In this document: positions 36,230-49,487 of the stretch, piece after piece
Position numbering within the stretch: the stretch's first letter is position 1
Layout of the letters: every line of letters begins with the position of its first letter
NCBI GenBank assembly: GCA_011009095.1
Contig: VTPC01090906.1
Span: forward strand, 97,047-161,046
Reading direction: 5' to 3'
Source: Ignelater luminosus
Lineage: Eukaryota; Arthropoda; Insecta; Coleoptera; Elateridae
Length of the DNA: 64,000 nt
Program-made: the position numbers and the translations under genes
The notes under the pieces: generated by a model
Databases searched by the model: none
The model's input: the letters and a program-made list of their open reading frames with translations, nothing else
Told to the model about the DNA's origin: nothing

Positions 36230-37790
36230 TTATAACACGGATGGTTCTATAATCATCATGATCCAACATCGAATCGTAGCAGAAAAGTTTTTATCTAGAG
36301 TAGTAAAAAGCTTCTCCATGCGATCATGAATGATAGAGTTCGTTGTAACTTGATTGATATGCTCAGTAAAATACTCAGAAGACATATAAAAGAAGCATTG
36401 CAGTTTTTCCATAGATTCTGATTTTGCTTGAACAAATAAATCTGTTGACTGTTTAAAATGATATCTGATACCTTATCAACAGGAAACCAACAGAAATAGC
36501 AACCTGCAGATATCCGGGTGTTATCGAAACGTTTTTCATTGCTGTTTGGTATGTTCATTCTACCTACATACAGCTAGAACTTAACTCTTACAATATTTAG
36601 ACTACGTTACTTCAATAACTCATAATAATACATTAGACACGCTCATCAGACTCCAGTCCAAAAACCAATGATTAAGATGCTTTAGAAACATTTAGGTTGT
36701 TTTTGGAAAGGAAATGCAATCCTTGGTGTCTTTATTATTTTCCAACAATCGAATGAATGGTTAACAGTCAAAACTCATACTTAGCCCAATTGGGAGAAAC
36801 TTCTGTGCGTTCATTTGATCCAATATCTCAACGTAGGTTACTTATTAAGGTGGAACAGTGGTAAGTATTTAATTTCGTGCATTTTCTCAAGTTTTCTTGG
36901 TAACCATCACGTTTATCCTAATCAAAGTATAACAAAACCGTCATCTGAATGTTTTCAGATCTCTCATGATTACTTTTAGGGCCACAAGAAGGATATCTTC
37001 GTCGGAAGAAAAATGTGAGTACTAATCTTGGATCAAGTAAATTTTGATTAAAATGTTCATCCGCCTGTATTCTTCTTTTTATCTGAAATAATGCAGCAAG
37101 CTTCACGACATTTCCTTTTTAATGGATTTCAAATTGTCTATATCTACCTCCCACTAGTTTGAGCATATATTCCATAATAGAAAATTGTTTGAAGATTCCA
37201 GCAAATCCACGAATTAATGTAAACTCATGCCAAAATTGTAAACTTTCTGCAGAAGGTTTCTGATAGTTCCGAATGTAGTGGAAAATAGACTTAGATATAG
37301 AATTATTAAGAAGATACGTCAACTCATCATCTTTGAGCCCATAATAGTCAACAAACCGGCCACTCGTAAATATCCGTAACCGTGACTAAAGCTCCTAATA
37401 GATGGTCGTCGGCTACTGACCCTTTTATAATGGTATCAACCTAAGCCATAACTGCATTATTAATCCCCTGTACTTCATTTCTCTTAGAGCAAGCAGCATC
37501 TAACTCGTTTTCCAATAAATGGATACATTTTCCTTTCATGATGAGCATGTAAATATTCAATCAGAATCGATAAGTCTTTTTCTGAATCTTTTTTCTGGTA
37601 TTTGTCTGTCTTACACCAATCTTTACAATTTAACTGAATTTTCTGGTATGAACAATTAGCATAAGCTTGATGAACAATCTTTTTTAATCTATTCTCTACG
37701 TATTGACTGGACTTTGGTTTGATATCCTTAAAATTCAGATGATATAAGACCGGCTGTCTTCCGAAAGTTTTCATAATTTTTCCCAAACTT
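36230..37790 (-). pseudogene. Unidentified decayed coding sequence, antisense
   Basis: A run of open minus-strand stretches with protein-like composition: 37786-37484 (100 codons, with KDWCKTDKYQKKDSEKD and YLHAHHERKMYPFIGKRV), 37440-37330 (VADDHLLGALVTVTDIYEW), 37322-37119 (SLQFWHEFTLIRGFAGIF, YMLKLVGGRYRQFE), 37106-36918, and 36558-36230 (EHINQVTTNSIIHDRMEKLF). They appear sequential and separated by frameshifts and stops, suggesting one gene of over 400 codons gone to pseudogene. I do not recognise the family. It abuts a Ty3/gypsy RNase H remnant but does not look like gypsy integrase. It could be a transposon accessory protein or a retrocopied host gene. Confidence 0.4.
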
Positions 37791-37849
37791 TTTTCCGTGG
37801 GCTACAGTCTTCCAAGCTGCACAAGCTACTCCTCCGCTTTTTCCTTTTC

Positions 37850-38760
37850 AGTCACTGTGTAACTTTTCTCGAACTTAGTCAAGATTCTACTAACGTATGG
37901 TATTACTTTCTCTCGTGTCTGTCTTCTGCTTAAAACCAAAAAGCATCAATATCCACATTAGTGGCCTTAGTTTATATTTAAAATTGTTAAGAAAAATCTG
38001 CACAGGTAAGCAAGCTTTTTAATTTATTCAAGGCTTCCTTAGCTTCTTCAGTCTATTTCACCAGCTGTTGTATTTTCTTTTTGCCCTCTTTGCCTTTATG
38101 GTGTCTATAATAGCAACAAGAATCGTTTTACCTCAATTGTATAGGTCGATCTGGGTAACTGATCAATGGTATCAACCTTGTCTTATCTATCACGAAACCG
38201 AGATAACTTAACCCATTCCAAGTTGACTGTTATATCCGCTTCTTTCAAAGATGTTGCGAGAACGTTTTGATAATAGTCTCAATATCATCAAGGTACATAA
38301 GTTTTTTTGGCTCCAAGTTATTTATTAATTTGACCGTTTAGCTGTTTGTGATCATTGGGTTTATTCTAGTAATAACTCATCCGAATCAAAACGTTTATTT
38401 CAAGCTTGTATTAATGTTGACGTTTCGAAAAGCAGCCTTCCTGTTCGTATTTCTAATTATTTTTATACATAAATTCTCGCATGATTTGTGAGGCATTGCT
38501 TAAGCCAAATAGGAGGACGACGAATTCAAATAAGCTCCTACGAGAAATAACGAGGGCGGTTTCCAGAGCTATTTCTCATTTTCCCATTTCTTCCTAAAAC
38601 TTCACCAATAATTTCTGTTTTAAAGTTGTATTACCTTTTTTAAAATTCTTTTCTGAATTTCATCCCAGTTATCTTGACTTTGGACAACAGTAATTGAGCA
38701 GATCTGTTGAGCCGATGCTAAAATCTGTCTTCAGGCAAAAAGTATGACGGAACTTAACTA
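37850..38760 (-). pseudogene. Ty3/gypsy-type pol remnant (RT and RNase H), antisense
   Basis: Minus-strand fragments in pol order are as follows. LFEFVVLLFGLSNASQIMREF (about 38555-38490; 'GLYEFxxMPFGLxNAPATFQ' block) comes first. VYLDDIETIIKTFSQHL (about 38300-38250) retains the YxDD catalytic core. 'LSYLGFVIDKTRLIP' (about 38200-38160) is the 'KYLGHxVS' block. EEAKEALNKLKSLLT (about 38060-38010) is the linker helix. In RNase H, TKATNVDIDAF (about 37975) has the first catalytic Asp changed to Lys-like context, and SRILTKFEKSYTVTEKE (about 37890-37840) is 'SRxLxxxEKNYSVTEKE'. Similarity stops at about 37840. Stops and frameshifts throughout; no LTRs, protease or integrase were identified. Old fragment. 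Confidence 0.7.
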
Positions 38761-41700
38761 CCAAAGTAGGATCTGCAGGAATAGACTCGCAAACCATGAC
38801 TTCAATTGTCTTGATAGTCCCCACAAAAACGATAATGTACTCAAAACCTGTTGCTTCTTATCGTTGGTGGTTTTACTCAATCGTCTTATTTGAACTTGTC
38901 ACTTCAAAGTCGTACTCGTCAATAAGATCTTCCAAAAATGGGAGCAGCAAGGCTGCTGAAGCCCCACGTCGGCAAACATCGTCTGGTCATTGCCGTAGGT
39001 GCTGGCTAGACCAGTATACAATCAAGCCAAAACACAAACAATGAAAACGAAAGACATTAGTACAGAAAATTGAAACGAAGTGAAACTAGATGTCGTGGTC
39101 AACAGCGTAAAGCGCTTAAGTTAGAAAAGTAATTTTGTAGCAGCAACAGCCGCCAGCTCAGTTGTGTACGAAGCAACTACAAACCAAGGCGTACCGAGTT
39201 TGGTCCCTAGCCGAGGCCAACTAATAAATAGAAAAAAAGGCAACTTTCATTTGTAACATCTACGGAAATTGCGGTCCAAAACTTCCCATCTTGAAAGATG
39301 GGCATCATCACTGAATTATAAGTATCTGATTCACCACAAATCTTGTTTTGACGAAATGATTAAATTTGTATAATTAGATTATTAATACATTCTTTTCAAC
39401 TTACACAGTATATTATTATTAAACAGCGATATTATTTAATCATACGACAATTTAGAAAATTTGGCTTCTTTAGCAAGTTAACCTTTAACTTTGTACTGTT
39501 TGTGGTAACCCGCATGATGATTTAAAAGAATTATTTGTGGTAATAATTATCCTAACAATACAAAAAAAAATAACTAAATTCAAATTAATTCAACGTAAAA
39601 AGTTTAATAATTTCTTAAAGAAATTTGCCTCGAAATGTTTGTGGAAATTTCAGCCTTTACGTGAAGATTATTTTAAATTGCTTAGAAGGTTCGAAAGGTC
39701 AAAAAAAATGTTTAAGAGCTGACAAAAGAACTAGAGAATGCTTGTAAAAGATAAATGTAGACGCAGTGGCGTGCTCGATTAAAGTTAAAAGTAACTAGGA
39801 CCTTTCTTACGGCATTGAAAGTAGGACTCTTCAAAACGGAACGAAAGAAAAGTTGCAGGAGTTTGTAAAACTTTGGGAAGGTTATTAAAACATTTTATAA
39901 ACGCTGCGATATTCTACTTTTTTATAGTACATAACGTCGTGTCATTTTTTTGTTGGAGCCGCAATAAACAATCCGAGATAGATATAAATGCAGGATGTTT
40001 GTGTTCTAAAGGATGGGACATGGTTTGTGAAATACAATTCAGGAGAACCATTTATTTTCTAAGCTAGACATATATCATCAGTTTACGTCCAGTCGCCAAA
40101 TAATTATGATAATTACAGACCGAAATTCGCTTCCCCTAGCAGTTGCGCTGCTACTAATCAACGGGGTTGCAATTCCTGCATCGCACCCCGTACCCGACGC
40201 TTCCAAACAAACAAAAAACCTTTTCCAACACAACGCGAGTCAGTGAATAAATGAAAACGAAGGACTATTGGTTTTTAGCTTTTGTCTGTTGTTCAAATGA
40301 GTGTGTGTGTGTTCGAAAATCAGTTTGGAGAACAAAACGATTCAACCCGCCAGCTTTAGCAGCCCCCCGAATGCTGTTATACACCCCCCCAACAATACCC
40401 CCTTCCACAACGCCACACGTCTGTGTTTTTTATATTCTTTGTGATTAGTCCGCAGCATTTTACTCTTTTCGCGCATGACTTTTGTAACTGGACGCTTCAA
40501 TCTGTAATTTTAAAACACGCAAATGTAAGTATTGATTTTTAATAAAATTCATTTTTTCGGTTGGCAACCCGTTCCACCAATCCCCAATCACACTCTCCTA
40601 TCGGAAATAAATGAATATTAGGTAATTAGCGGAAAATATACTTTTCTGCACAAGCCATCGTTCAGTATTCACTTACGAAACTACGGACACAATATTCTAA
40701 CTTTTTTGATGAAAGCTGCAATTGTATGTCCTTAACATTTTTAAATGATCAAAGACTGAATAAAATAAAGAGTTAAATGCCATCTAAATAAAAACTTATT
40801 TTTAATTTCTACAAATTTTTTGCGTATGAGTATCGTCCAGTCAGATAACGTTAATGTTCTTTAATTACAGCGGAAATAACATCTTAAGCCGACTTGTGAA
40901 AATAATTCTCTAAAATCTTTCCGCTTGTTTGCCTCTAATTTCCGGAAAAGCCGCCTGCAACAGACACAGGTATTATTAGATATACCCTTACATAATAATC
41001 AAAATTAAATTTAATTTACTGTAAATATCCTCCACAGTTAGTTGCCATTTTTCTTATCTCGATTCTAAATAAAATTTTAAAGATTTTTTTCAAATACAAT
41101 TATTGGACGGATTGAATTAAATTTTGACATCTCCTCGAGAAATTCGATATTCAAATTCGCTCAAAAATAATTCATTATACATTTCTTTCGCCAAATTAGA
41201 CCCAATTTCCTCAGATATCATCCAGTAGTAAACAACATAGGTTTACTTAGATATTACGATGGTTACTGCTTATCGATTTCAATATTATTAACATTTGATT
41301 ACATCCTTATCGAAAGTAAGACACGTGGAAAGTGCGTGCTTTGGAGGTAGTTTAATGAGCTTATGGTTAATATATGCGCCCCGTGCGTCAACACTTGTAT
41401 TATGTATTGAGATACTCCTCTACAACCAAAATCAAAGGCATTTCAACACAATATTAAATGGAAGTACGCATACTCTTACACCTGATACCCTTTACTACCT
41501 CCTACAGGGTAATTAATTAAAGCAACAATCTTTGATTAACTAAATTACCTTATCGCTAAATAAGAGTTTGTTTCTAAACTTTTTTTACTACAAAGCTTAC
41601 ATATCTTCCATGTAAGAGTAACCGCGGCAATCAAAACCTCTTCGTTAAACTCCCTTCAATTTCCTTTACCGTCGGGGTAGCCACTCTGTTAATTTATATT

Positions 41701-43180
41701 GCACTCGTCTGATGAGTCATCGAAAAGAAAAGCTGTCGAGTAGAAAGAGACGGTAGATAAATTTGTGTGGGTGCCTGAATTAAGTTCCTTTTTAAGTTGA
41801 GCGTAATTAAAAGTGTTGTGAGTCGAGTAGAAGGAATGAAATATAATTATGATGACGAGAGCACTTTTCATCAGCCACCTGCTGAGCTCTCGTCGAGCAC
41901 GCACCAGTGACTTCCGATTGATTTTTCTTCATTAGATCTGTGGTGGTAACTCCTGTTCTATTACGGTCAGTTTGTGACATTTAAAGAATAGAATCGATAA
42001 ACGTACAACAAAATTTAAGATCCAACAAGTTGTCTATTAACTTGTATCATTGAAGTCTACCATCAACTCAAATAATTTACAAAATACGAATGCTTTATGA
42101 ATTAAATTGAATGCTTCATTTGAATTTATCTGTAAACCCTTAAGATTTAATTAGCACATTTTACATTACATCACGGAGTAACTAAATAATTTTGAGAAGC
42201 AATTGTTCAATAAATAAAATCGATTGGGCCATTATTTAAATGTATTACTCAGATGCCAGTAATCCTTTACAAGAGGATTGCAATTAATTTCCATCGGTAA
42301 GTTTACAGCAGCAAACTAGGTTACAACCACGAAATATCTTACTAAAGACTTCCTGAGATGTTGTATGTAAATAGTTGGAAAGAACTAAAACCTAGTTTAC
42401 TTTGATGGTTTATGTTGGTGTAAAGCAACAGAAACGTATTAACATACTTAATTGACTTATTTAATTTTCTGTTAATTAAGCAATTTTTCATTATAAAATC
42501 TATAAGACCTTAACTCGGAAAATCTTTACTAAACAGTTAAGAAATTCTTTACGCAACAAAAAGTGCCCTTTTGTTTACTTAAAAATTACTTCTACGTTTT
42601 ATTGTGCCTTTGAATTTAATTTTTTATTTTCGTTGGCTTTAGTCTTCTTGATATTAACTAACTAGACGTAGTTGCGCAAACCGGAGATAGTAGACGAGGA
42701 TAAATACACATGAATGGGGTACTTGATCAGCGTAAATCAGTAGACAGGTTGCAGTCATTAGTTCTAATAAAATTGCCACGAAAACCAATTTTGTCCTACT
42801 CGATTATTTTGAAAATCCCTAGAATGAGGACAAATTGGAATCTTTTGTCCCTTTTACTGCAGACACTTTCAGGTCAAATTAAGCATATCGCAATATCAAT
42901 GACTAAAAGAATTTAACATACATAGATGCTCAAGCAACTAAAAAAGTTGAAGGAGCTACCTTCAGTAGCGTTTCATTGTTTTCTTATTTTCTAAAGACCC
43001 ATTAACCACATTGGCGTTTTTATCTTCTCCTCTTCTTTTTCATTTTCTTTAGGTATCTCTCCCTTCTCTGATTTTCTGTGACTATTATTACTTGGCCCTA
43101 TTTCCTTCTTTGATTACCTGCATTTTTAGGTTTTGCTTTTCGAGATGGGTAAGCTTCTTTAGTATTAATCATATTACCTT
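38761..43180. other. Non-coding DNA
   Basis: Upstream of the gypsy remnant (38760-39050) weak minus-strand coding similarity may continue, but it is not assignable. The rest is AT-rich, with C-rich patches near 40370-40410 and a less AT-rich patch at 40120-40210. No gene supported. Confidence 0.5.
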
Positions 43181-43189
43181 CCTCGCTTA

Positions 43190-44070
43190 CTACAGGTCTG
43201 CCAGTTTCTGAAATTTCTGGAGTCTCATTGGTTCTACGATCCGCAATATAGAAGCAAACATATTTTCTTCAAAAGATATTCTGCGATTTAGAGGGAAGAT
43301 ACCGAAATTCTTAAAACCATTGCTTGTCAAAGACGCAACTACTCTGTAGATGTCAAGATTATTCACAAACCATGGCCATCTTTTGATTGTAATCAGTTTA
43401 CAATGGTTCAAAGATAGTTAAATCCAGCAGTAGGAATTTATTTGATGTGTGTGTAAAACGAAAAAGTTAACACAGCTATCATGAATAAGTATAAGTCGTG
43501 ATTATCCAAAACTAATAGAACACGCTTGTCTTGGCCTAGAAATCGCAGAAATAGTTCTCCTAATGTTCCTGCAGGTGTGGCCAAATAGTATCCTATCTTT
43601 AAGGTCCATCTTGAGAAAACTGATCATTGGCTATCATAGTTATGATGTTCTCCCTCTCTGCTAATGTGCATATTCAAGTTGTTTCACTTCTTCGGGAACA
43701 ACAGCTCTAGATGGAGTTAGGACTGTAAAAGATCATCTTTCACAAATCTTCAAGCTTCATGAGAAAAGCGTGTACATTCGTTCCGTTATATAAGACTAAA
43801 TTTGTAGCCTTCGAGTTTATCTTTGCATGAACCACCGCTTATGTGATTAGCATCACATTGCTGTAGATACCTTTTTTCATTAGCAACCACAAAGTAAGTA
43901 AGCTATATTTTTGGAAAATTCTTTGATCAAGTGGAACACTAACACCTTCTACAACGCTCTCCATCATGGCATCTGGGCCAATAAGATTCATCTTAACACC
44001 AAATCTACTGCGTGGTACTTTAAAACTTAACAATCTTGTTGGGGCACAAAGGAATTCCAAGGCATACGAG
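43190..44070 (-). pseudogene. pogo/Tigger-like DDE transposase remnant, antisense
   Basis: Minus-strand fragments in order: FKVPRSRFGVKMNLIGPDA (about 44025-43965), which recalls the 'FPRxRFxxxxxxGAPPGS' block of DDE_1 (pogo/Tigger/Jerky) transposases. LFLRFLGQDKRVLLVLDNHD (about 43565-43505) recalls 'FLxFLxHF...PVLLLLDNHxSH' with the second catalytic Asp. NGFKNFGIFPLNRRISFEEN (about 43320-43265) is the 'GFxxTGIxPFNRxxFxxEDF' C-terminal block. The gap between the first two blocks is larger, and between the last two smaller, than in intact members, so insertions and deletions are implied. No TIRs were identified. Dead copy. Confidence 0.5.
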
Positions 44071-45983
44071 AGTATCCTATCAAAAATTAAATGGCGTCCG
44101 CGTTTTTACATTAGCACCGTAAAAGCTACAAAAATCAGGTAACCAGCAAACTGGAAATCCTCGAAGAGTCGGGAAATTTCTTTATTCAGTAAAAAGATTA
44201 AGGAAAAGAATAAGTTAAAGAAATTCCTCTTTCTGCCTCACTTATGTATCTTGGCTTTATGTTTGTATTGACTTTGCCGTTTAGAATCTTTGGATTTCAG
44301 TTGCAAAGTCAGTATCAATCTCCATTAGAAATGTTAAATGATAATATCTGGATTATGATTGTTTGTTGTAAATTCACTCTTTTAAGATCCAACTTAAAGA
44401 ACCAGACAAGATTCTGATGAAAGGCGCGGATTAAAAGTTCTTGGTCTACTTCCCTAATATCCATTGCAAATATCTTAGTCAAAACTGCTGTTAGTTTTTT
44501 GTTCTTGTTTAAATATGGGTATTTCAGTTTAATTTTCTGAATATACTTAGTCTTTGTTAAGTTGCTGAATATAGAATTTTTTTGAAAGAGAGCTTGGAAA
44601 ACCTGGAAAAATCACAGAGAACTGGAAATTTTGATATTGCTGGATACCCCAAGAAATTGATGATGTTTCACTCACCATGTAGTAGTGAATAGTGCAGTAT
44701 TAGAATTTGATTGACGTTACTTTTATAGTAATTCTGAAAGACACAAACAAACATAACACCAAATATTTATAACAGAGACTACAAAAAAAACTTTCTGATT
44801 ACACAGCAACATTCACAAAATACTTCCATTGTTCGTCGCTAGCATGCAGAACTGATTAGAAACCGAGGACTGTTTTAAGATAAACTGTGCTAAGAATACA
44901 ACTGACAACCATGAGATGACGTTCTTCCAAAAATTATATTCAAAACAGAATTAGTTTGGTATCCACGGACGTTAGAATAAATGAAACTTAAGTGCAAGGA
45001 TGTACTTATATTATCTTCAAACCTTGTTCTAAAGGATCATTTAATAGACGCTAATAGAACACTGTTGTTAGTTTTTATAATACTTTCAGAAAGACAAATC
45101 TTTTGGTGAAAAAGTTATGCTAGATGAAGGCCTAAATGCGATTGAGTGCGTCCTCAAAGGAGTACACTGTACAGCGATGCTTTTTGTCGCTCCTTTAAAG
45201 TTTTCAGAACGCATCGGCTGTCAGACAGTTTAAAGAAATTTTTCCCGATAGAACCTTTAAGATCTAGAATTTGTAAGTTAATTTAAAAAGATATTTCAGC
45301 AACATCTTTACATGTGTACTGAATAAGTTTGCTTCTGGTTAATGCAAGCTAAAAGTGGAAACCTGGAATTGAAAAATGATTTTGGAGATTTCATGATTAA
45401 AACTAGCAAATACTCTAGACAGAGAAATGCAGCACTACTACGAGTTGTCACAATCGTTTCCATGCAGTTGAACTTTGCTTAAGATTTTAATTCAGTTGGT
45501 ACAACTCGTCCTTATTTAGCTTAAATGAAATAAAATTGTTGCAATAGTAAGTAATAACATGCTAAGCTTAACAGGTGATAACGGTAAGTATTCTATGTGG
45601 TCCTATGTACCATCAATAAATTCTTGAGAAAATCTTTTGTATTCAGGATCAGGTAAGTAGCCAATCATTTCCTTAGAATTCTACTCAAGAACAGTTTCAG
45701 TACACACGTAGCAATTTTATATCCACCTTTGCCACTGATCTCTTCCTTCTAATACAGTCGCAGTAATTCATCAATGCTACATTGTTATCACCAATCCAAG
45801 ATAACCGACATAAGTAGAACATCTTATACTGCGGGGGAAAAAGAACATGCTGCAAATCAATTTTCATTCAGGAGGTAGAGTTTTCATGGTTTTGTTGCGT
45901 CATCTTCTGCCTTCTCAAAATGAAACTCTAAACGATTTACTAGAGCCTGTTTGTTTTATCTTCATATATATTTGACGATCTTT
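44071..45983. other. Non-coding DNA
   Basis: No gene supported. AT-rich throughout. Confidence 0.5.
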
Positions 45984-47210
45984 TTACAGTTTTGCTGGCC
46001 GTTTATCGCAACCTGTATGCCATTCTTTCCTATTTTCCCAGTCACCTTCTTGTAGATTTCTCTTCCTCATAGCTTTTCCAATTTCATCTTTCCATCTTTC
46101 CTCAGTCTGCCATTTCCGCTTCTTTTATATGAAATCCATTTTGTATTATCTTGGGTAATCTGTTCTCCTCCATTCTCCTCGTGTTTGTTTGTTTCTTTTC
46201 TATGGTATCTATGATTGTTTTTTAATCTTCATTCTTCTTGTAATTTCCTAACTTGGAATTTGGTCCCATAATGTAACACCACAACATCTTCTCCAGAATT
46301 CTGTTTCAAGGGCGTTCAATCTCCTTTTCATTTTCTCATTTAGAGTCCAAATCTTTGAACCGTAAGTTGTGCAACTTTCTACCAGTGATTTGAATAACCT
46401 TTTTTTATTATATCTTGATATTTGTATTGTTTTTCCTTTTCCGATTTTATCCAAAATGTTGTTGTCATCTCTTCCATTTTCATTAATTTGTACCCCGAGA
46501 TATCTGTAGTTATTTCTATTGTTCCTACTCCTGTAGGTATGTCCTGACCTTTGTGTCCTAAAACCATGTACTGTGTCTTATCGGTGTTTATTTCTAACCT
46601 CCAATCGGTATATTCCTCTACCAGTTTTCTAACCATATAGTTAACATCTTTCTCGCCTTCGGCCAATATCACCTGATCGTCCGTGAATAATAAAGTATAC
46701 ACATGCCTATTCCCTATATGCACTACACTTTCTTGTCCATTTATTCAACGCTGAGTTTAAATATATTTTGAATAAAGTGGGTGATAAACAACAGCCCTGG
46801 CGTACACCCTTGTTCACATAAAATCTTCGGAAAGTTTTCCTCTGCTTTTGAAATAAATGGCTTCGGTTGTATCTGTAAAGCATTTTTATTGCATTTATAT
46901 ATTCCTTCTTTACTGAATTATCTTCCTTGGCCTTCCATAACTTATTAATCAGTACACTATCGTAAGCCTTCTCTAAATCTATAAAAATAAGATTAGTTCA
47001 CTGTCGTACTCGTTTGTTTTTTCCATAAGTTGTTTAATGCAGTACACATTGTCTATTTTATCTGTCTGTTTATCTTCATAATGATACAAATCTGGACAGC
47101 GGTAATCTTCCAAACTACGATTCCTTCTGTAATGGCTTATATCGCTAGGAAACATTTTAACATGATCAACGGTCTTGGTTTGATCCTCTTTAGTATATTT
47201 TCTGTACAAC
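45984..47210 (-). pseudogene. LINE RT and C-terminus, antisense, second family
   Basis: Read on minus: NVYCIKQLMEKTNEYD (about 47055-47000), then in a new frame FIDLEKAYDSVLINKLWK (about 46990-46935; motif A with catalytic Asp), VNKGVRQGCCLSPTLFKIY (about 46820-46765), HVYTLLFTDDQVILAEGEKD (about 46705-46640; catalytic FTDD where the family has FADD), DWRLEINTDKTQYMVLG (about 46605-46555) and NKKRLFKSLVESCTTYGSKI (about 46405-46345). The C-terminus is basic (EERWKDEIGKAMRKRNLQEG, GCDKRPAKL) and ends at TAA 45986-45984. Only a handful of frame breaks occur, so the copy is younger than the other antisense LINEs. The endonuclease half is missing (5' truncation). The microsatellite tail is not obvious. 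Confidence 0.82.
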
Positions 47211-47478
47211 TTCTTATTACTTTGTTTCTCCTAATATACAAAATCTTTTGCTTTTGTCTTTTCCATTAGAGTGTGTAAGTGTCTGTGACTCTTGGAATAT
47301 TTTTTTATACACTCTACTTGATTTTTCCTGCATCTTTTGGCGCAGTGTGAAAAACAGTGCTGGTTCTGCTATTTACCTAAAACTAAAAAAAAACAATGTA
47401 GATTTCCCAATTTGGCATTTCAGTAAAATCGACCTACCGTTTCCTTTGGAGGTTAACATCCTTCATAATGCCCTTTTG
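47211..47478. other. Non-coding DNA next to the LINE
   Basis: No supported gene. Confidence 0.5.
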
Positions 47479-47802
47479 TTAACAAACGCTTTGTTTCTGT
47501 TCTTCCTTTCTTTTATTCTATCCATTGCACTTCTTTGTTGATTTTTCGTTCATCTTCTTTGATTTGAGCCTTTCTAATGCACGAAAGTAACACAATAAGG
47601 TTCTTGGTGTTTTAGAGTAAGAGCATAGTTGAATTTTTTGTTAACAAACGTTTTGTCTCTGTTCTTCCTTTTATTCATTTTTTGCACTGCACTTCCTTGT
47701 TCATTTTCCGTTCGTCTTCTTTGATTTGAGTCTCTTTTATGCATGAAAGTAACACAATATGATTTTTGATGTTTTATAGTAAGAGCAGTATTGAACTTAC
47801 AA
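47479..47802. repeat. Two-unit direct tandem repeat, 162-bp period
   Basis: Unit 1 starts at 47479 (TTAACAAACGCTTTGTTTCTG) and unit 2 at 47641 (TTAACAAACGTTTTGTCTCTG). Both continue through 'TTCTTCCTTT', 'CACTTC(T/C)TTGTTGATTTTTCG', 'TCTTCTTTGATTTGAG', 'GAAAGTAACACAATA' and 'TAGTAAGAGCA' with roughly 85 per cent identity by eye. Non-coding. Confidence 0.88.
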
Positions 47803-49439
47803 CATTAAATATCTGTAGCACTAATTCCAATTGAAAGCACTCCGATCGCTATATAATTTATTGAGCAAGGCACATAGATCACCTTTTAATGCATAATTAG
47901 AGGTTAAGTGGGAAAAGAATATCGAAAATCAGTTCGATACAGAACTTCACTTTTTTATTTCATAAATTACAATAATTAACTGTAGATTTAGTCAAACCTA
48001 TTATTTTTGTTATTAAATGGCACTCTTCGAGTCATACAAGATGGTTTCTGAACGGGGATCTTTTAAGCTAAGATATGCTCTAGATGCTTTCCTTTAAAAC
48101 CTCGGTGGAGTTACAAAAAGTCTCTTGATGTTGAGTTTCTAATCTGAACACGTCTTCCAACAGACTTTGGGCAAGGGCTCCAACTAAGGTAAGAAAGGTT
48201 ACACAGGACTCTTGTTACAAGTGAAATCTACCAACTATAAACTATTGAAAAAGATTCTTCTTTCGATCTTATAGCTTGATCATTTGATTAATTTGTTTTA
48301 ATTGTAATTTTAATTCGTCGAGCTTAAAGAGTTCCTTGATTATTAACATACTAAATGGAGAGGTAAAAAACCAGAAGTACTTTCAGAAACGTCACAGGAA
48401 TTGTATTTTAGGCTTCAGTAACTTAATATGGAAATAATCATGATGTTTCTCAACATTTTGGTTTTTTTTGTTTTAACCAATTCCACAAATTAATGCAAAT
48501 ATGAGCAATGCATTAAGATTGCTAGTTTTATAACTTTATCGCATAGATAAATCACTTCAAAGAGATTGACTCCTAACTGCTTTTTATATCTGGAATTACT
48601 CGAAGTTTATTAGTTTACCACGATACTATGGCAGTTATCGAACGATATCAGGAAAAATCTGGAGTGTAACAAATACTGGTATGGCGACACATACAAAGCA
48701 TTTTAGTCAGTGTGTAATAATAATTCTCTGCTTTGTCCTATTATAATGAATAATTTGTATAAATATAAGGTTCATCACAAATCGATATGGAGTTAACTTC
48801 TGGTTATACACTGTTAAGACGGCAAAACTACTACGAGATTAGACAATAGTAGGCAAAACCATTAGTTCAAAACGCAGAACGAAACGAGAAAGTAGAGAAG
48901 AGCTGGTATTTCTCCAATAAAAATTTTATTTGTTGACAGATTTGGTTCTAAGTACAAGCAAACATGGCGGTGTAATGTTCAGGTGAGGATTATGGCGCAG
49001 TCATCCGAACAAAATGGATTTCTGAGAGACTGAGGAATTGTTTTGCTACTAATTGTGTTATCGCAAGAAAATATTGGATAATATTGTCTTATTGGGATAC
49101 AAAGCTGATATGAGTGGATATCAGTCAGCAATATAACAAGAAGCTTTTTTAAAGTTTATACTAAGTATATTTTGTAGACGATTAATCTCAGAAGGTTTGT
49201 GCTTATGTATATACTATGATTAATTGCTTTGTGATATCTACTGAGCTGTTATTTTCCTATAGATCCGCATTTGGTGGGGGCTCTGAATAACTTGAACCAA
49301 TATCATGTTGAATATTTTATATCTATGTGTGAAATATTCTTGTAATAGCAAGAATATAAGTGTAAATCACTGTAGTAGAACTTGTAAAAAGGCTTCATAC
49401 ATTAAGCAAACTTTGATTATTTGATTCATAATAATTTAA
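47803..49439. other. Non-coding DNA
   Basis: No gene supported. Confidence 0.5.
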
Positions 49440-49487
49440 ACGGACAAACAGATAGACGTAAAGTCCAAAAATACAAACAGACACCAT

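Noticed and set aside
37484-37786. gypsy integrase
   Set aside because: Expected next to RNase H, but no HHCC zinc-binding pattern or DDE blocks are visible, so it was left as unidentified.
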